Source: an uncultured Acetobacteraceae bacterium
Lineage (GTDB): Bacteria > Pseudomonadota > Alphaproteobacteria > Acetobacterales > Acetobacteraceae
Reading direction: 5' to 3'
DNA: 7,736 nucleotides
Assembly: GCA_937930165.1 (NCBI GenBank)
Contig: CALGVL010000152.1
Coordinates: 1 to 7,736, forward strand
The stretch's first letter is position 1; each line of letters opens with the position of its first letter. Of this stretch, positions 6,089 to 7,736 are shown piece by piece. Made by a program: the position numbers and the translations under genes. The notes beneath the pieces were generated by a model that saw only the letters and a list, made by a program, of their open reading frames with translations, did not search any database and was not told the DNA's origin.

Positions 6089-6766
6089 GTGACCCTTGAC
6101 GTTTCGATCTGCGCCATCTGCGGCGGTGCCCTCGCTGCCCGGGTGGAGATCTGCTACGCCTGCACCACCGCCTATGCCGCCATTGCCAGCCGTGCCACGG
6201 TGGCGCGGCCATCCGGCGTGGATGATGCCGGCATCTCCACGCCACCCGTGTTGACGGTGCGCGATTTCGCGGCGCTGGAGCGTTTCGCGCGACTGCAGCT
6301 TCGGCCGGACGATCCGGCTGCGGAGGCGCTGCTGGCGAAATTGAGCGAAGCGCAGGTGGTGCCCACCGGTACCCTCGCCAGGGATTTCGTCGCACTGGGT
6401 GCGCGTGTCATCTTCTCGGTGGATGACGGCCCCCCGGAAACCCGGCTGCTCGTGCTGCCGACGCAGCACGCCGCCGCGGGCTGGACGCTTCCGGTCACGG
6501 CGCCGCGGGGCCTGGCGCTGCTGGGCCGACCGGCCGGCGCGGTCGCCATCGCTGACCGGCCTGGTAGTGTGTCCGGCGAGAGCCTACGCATCCTTGCGGT
6601 CATGCATCGCGCCAAGCCGACCGTCGCGCCGGCGCGCCGCGGCGACGGCGCGAGCGGCCTCCGGCGCGGCGCGTCGCCGCTTCCACGGATTCATCGGCCG
6701 CTGCCCCGCCCGGCATCGGAAGGGCGCACCCTGGCTGATGGCGAGGGCCTGCGGGCGAGGCGGTGA
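6089..6766 (+). CDS. Rnk/GreA C-terminal-domain protein with N-terminal zinc-ribbon-like segment
   Basis: A 225-residue protein from GTG (227 from the alternative ATG at 6083; numbering here is from that ATG). Residues about 55-175 resemble the regulator of nucleoside diphosphate kinase (Rnk), a GreA/GreB C-terminal-like domain that binds RNA polymerase. Seen are a short helical lead (VRDFAALERFARL), AEALLAKLSEAQVV, ALGARVIFSVDD, RLLVLPTQ, LPVTAPRGLALLGRPAG and a closing strand ESLRILAV. Unlike E. coli Rnk (about 136 residues), it begins with CAIC (10-13) and CYAC (24-27), a CxxC-x10-CxxC arrangement likely to bind zinc. It ends in about 50 residues rich in Arg, Pro and Gly with no recognisable fold. 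It stands alone and converges on fliP. A role in modulating transcription or nucleotide metabolism is inferred from the family; the tail may be a late frame extension rather than functional protein. Confidence 0.75.
   Translation: MTLDVSICAICGGALAARVEICYACTTAYAAIASRATVARPSGVDDAGISTPPVLTVRDFAALERFARLQLRPDDPAAEALLAKLSEAQVVPTGTLARDFVALGARVIFSVDDGPPETRLLVLPTQHAAAGWTLPVTAPRGLALLGRPAGAVAIADRPGSVSGESLRILAVMHRAKPTVAPARRGDGASGLRRGASPLPRIHRPLPRPASEGRTLADGEGLRARR
6639..6680. repeat. 9-bp inverted repeat inside the tail of the Rnk-like gene
   Basis: GCGGCGACG at 6639-6647 is the exact reverse complement of CGTCGCCGC at 6672-6680, with 24 bases between. It falls just after the end of the recognisable domain, in the Arg/Pro-rich tail, so the tail DNA may be shaped by structure rather than protein function. 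Confidence 0.35.
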
Positions 6767-6785
6767 TCGCCGCATCAGCCTCGCC
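6754..6785. terminator. Hairpin between the convergent Rnk-like and fliP genes
   Basis: GGCGAGGC at 6754-6761 pairs perfectly with GCCTCGCC at 6778-6785. Inside, TGAT at 6764-6767 pairs with ATCA at 6774-6777 beyond a two-base GG bulge, giving a stem of about 12 pairs around a 6-base loop. The left arm overlaps the final codons of the Rnk-like gene (TGA at 6764-6766). The fliP stop is 36 bases to the right. Its place between converging genes suggests a shared bidirectional terminator. The nearest T-run is short (TTTT at 6804-6807), so termination may be imperfect. Confidence 0.55.
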
Positions 6786-6820
6786 TCTCGCCGCTGCAAG
6801 ACCCTTTTGGCAGGGGCGCG

Positions 6821-7570
6821 TCAGCCGCCCGCGAAGCCTTGCACCAGGCTGCCGGCCACCAGCCGCCAGCCATCCACCAGCACGAAGAAGATCAGCTTGA
6901 AGGGCAGGGAGACCACGTTCGGGGGCAGCATCATCATGCCAAGCGACATCAGCAGGCTCGCCGCCACCATGTCGATCACCAGGAAGGGCAGGAACAGCAG
7001 GAAGCCGATCTCGAAGGCCCGGCGCAACTCGCCGACAAGGAAGGCGGGCAGCAGGGCCCGCCAGGGGATCTGCTCCGGCGCAAGCTGATCCGCCGCCGCG
7101 GCCTGCGGAGATCCGGCCAGGTCCAGGAACAGCGCCAGATCGGCCTCCCGCACCTGCGCCGCCATGAAGCTGCGGAAGGGCTCGGCGGCGGCGGCGAGAC
7201 CCTGCAACTCGCCGATCCGGCCCTCCATCAGCGGTTCCAGCCCGCTCCGCCAGCTCTCCTCGAGGACGGGCTGCATGACGAAGAGCGTCAGGAACAGGGC
7301 CAGGCCGATCAGCACTGGATTCGGCGGCACGCCCTGCGCACCCAGGGCGGAGCGCAGCAGCGAGAGCACGATGGCGATGCGGGCGAAGGCCGTCGCCATC
7401 ACCAGCAGCGAGGGCGCGAGGGACAGCAGCCCGATCAGCGCCGTCAATTGCACCAGGCGGGACGTCGCCCCGGCCTGGCCGGCGCTGCCAAGATCGATGC
7501 TGATGCTCTGCGCTGCGGCCGGCAGGGCGGATGCGGCGAGCAGCAGCAGCGTGGTGCCGAGGGGCCTCAT
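6821..7570 (-). CDS. fliP: Flagellar export-gate protein FliP
   Basis: A 249-residue inner-membrane protein, normal FliP length. FliP forms the core of the FliPQR export gate, through which flagellar rod, hook and filament subunits leave the cytoplasm. The N-terminus is a cleavable signal peptide (a leucine-rich stretch, then PAAAQS near residues 17-22), as FliP characteristically has. Family blocks follow: TAFARIAIVLSLLRSALG (60-77), PPNPVLIGLALFLTLFVM (82-99), and the highly conserved C-terminal half with LPAFLVGELRRAFEIGF (174-190), LPFLVIDMVAASLLMSLGMM (194-213), and SLPFKLIFFVLVDGW (221-235). Hydrophobic segments lie at about 38-66, 82-101, 174-212 and 221-240. Its ATG overlaps the fliO stop as ATGA, so the two are translationally coupled; the ribosome binding site is weak. 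Nothing flagellar follows it before the convergent Rnk-like gene, so it is the last gene of this flagellar unit. Confidence 0.97.
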   Translation of the reverse strand: MRPLGTTLLLLAASALPAAAQSISIDLGSAGQAGATSRLVQLTALIGLLSLAPSLLVMATAFARIAIVLSLLRSALGAQGVPPNPVLIGLALFLTLFVMQPVLEESWRSGLEPLMEGRIGELQGLAAAAEPFRSFMAAQVREADLALFLDLAGSPQAAAADQLAPEQIPWRALLPAFLVGELRRAFEIGFLLFLPFLVIDMVAASLLMSLGMMMLPPNVVSLPFKLIFFVLVDGWRLVAGSLVQGFAGG

Positions 7571-7736
7571 GGCGCATCCGGTCCGGGCAGCCAGCCCAGC
7601 AGCGCATCCTGGTTGCCACCGGTCAGCAGCAGCAGCTCCCGCCCGTCGCAGCGCAGCAGCAGCAGGCGTCGGCGGCCGTCGATCGCCAGGACTTCCTGGA
7701 CCGCCAGCCTGCGGCCCTCCCGCCTTGCCAGCCCGG
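7567..7736 (-). CDS. fliO: Flagellar biosynthesis protein FliO, C-terminal end (partial)
   Basis: Only the last 55 codons are inside the window; the gene runs off the right end. Read on the minus strand, the fragment contains RRLAVQEVLAIDGRRRLLLL, then RCDGRELLLLTGG and a short Pro/Gly tail, ending at TGA (7569-7567). The pattern of a basic residue, a leucine/valine strand, DGRRRL, then RCDGRE and a leucine strand is the conserved cytoplasmic domain of FliO. This membrane protein helps FliP assemble and be stable. The TGA overlaps the fliP ATG by four bases. The position immediately before fliP supports the call. The N-terminal membrane segment cannot be seen. Confidence 0.85.
   Translation of the reverse strand, partial: GLARREGRRLAVQEVLAIDGRRRLLLLRCDGRELLLLTGGNQDALLGWLPGPDAP

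Noticed and set aside
5714..6469. A 251-codon minus-strand open frame across the gene-free stretch.
   Set aside because: Over half is antisense to the Rnk-like gene, and the rest shows no motif and no ribosome binding site.
1..7736. CRISPR arrays, tRNA or rRNA genes, insertion sequences, attachment sites.
   Set aside because: No regularly spaced repeats, cloverleaf patterns, transposase motifs or flanking duplications were seen on either strand.

Overview
This is very GC-rich DNA. GC-ending codons dominate, and the families present (CaiB/BaiF CoA-transferase, enoyl-CoA hydratase, Rnk/GreA-type regulator, FliO/FliP) fit an alphaproteobacterial chromosome. Acetobacteraceae such as Roseomonas and relatives are my best guess, but that placement is inference from composition and gene content only.

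Bases 1-5090, plus strand: a catabolic block acting on acyl-CoA esters. It starts with an HMG-CoA-lyase-family enzyme (116-1105) whose signature active-site cysteine is replaced by histidine. A 154-bp gap with a possible promoter follows, then a short remnant of an enoyl-CoA hydratase gene (1260-1523). Next come three intact genes: a CaiB/BaiF CoA-transferase (1520-2719), an enoyl-CoA hydratase (2716-3456) and an AMP-forming acyl-CoA ligase (3453-5066). Every junction from the remnant to the ligase is a 4-base ATGA overlap, so these are one translationally coupled unit, closed by a small hairpin. Together they could load CoA onto a carboxylic acid by two different routes, hydrate an unsaturated acyl-CoA, and cleave a 3-hydroxyacyl-CoA. 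The substrate cannot be read from the sequence. The transferase/hydratase/ligase trio is the same set of families as CaiB/CaiD/CaiC of carnitine metabolism, while lyase plus hydratase recalls the end of leucine breakdown.

Bases 5091-6088: a mostly non-coding stretch carrying one small minus-strand gene (5223-5555) with a near-perfect Shine-Dalgarno sequence. Its product resembles the general-stress-protein 17M (YflT) type of small alpha/beta domain. Upstream of it lies a markedly AT-rich island (about 5561-5670), then about 400 bases with inverted repeats and no gene I can support.

Bases 6089-6766, plus strand: an Rnk/GreA-C-terminal-domain protein with an unusual N-terminal four-cysteine zinc-ribbon-like segment and an arginine/proline-rich tail. 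It converges on the next operon through a shared hairpin (6754-6785).

Bases 6821-7736, minus strand: fliP preceded by the 3' end of fliO with an ATGA overlap. This is the edge of a flagellar export-apparatus operon that runs off the right end of the window.
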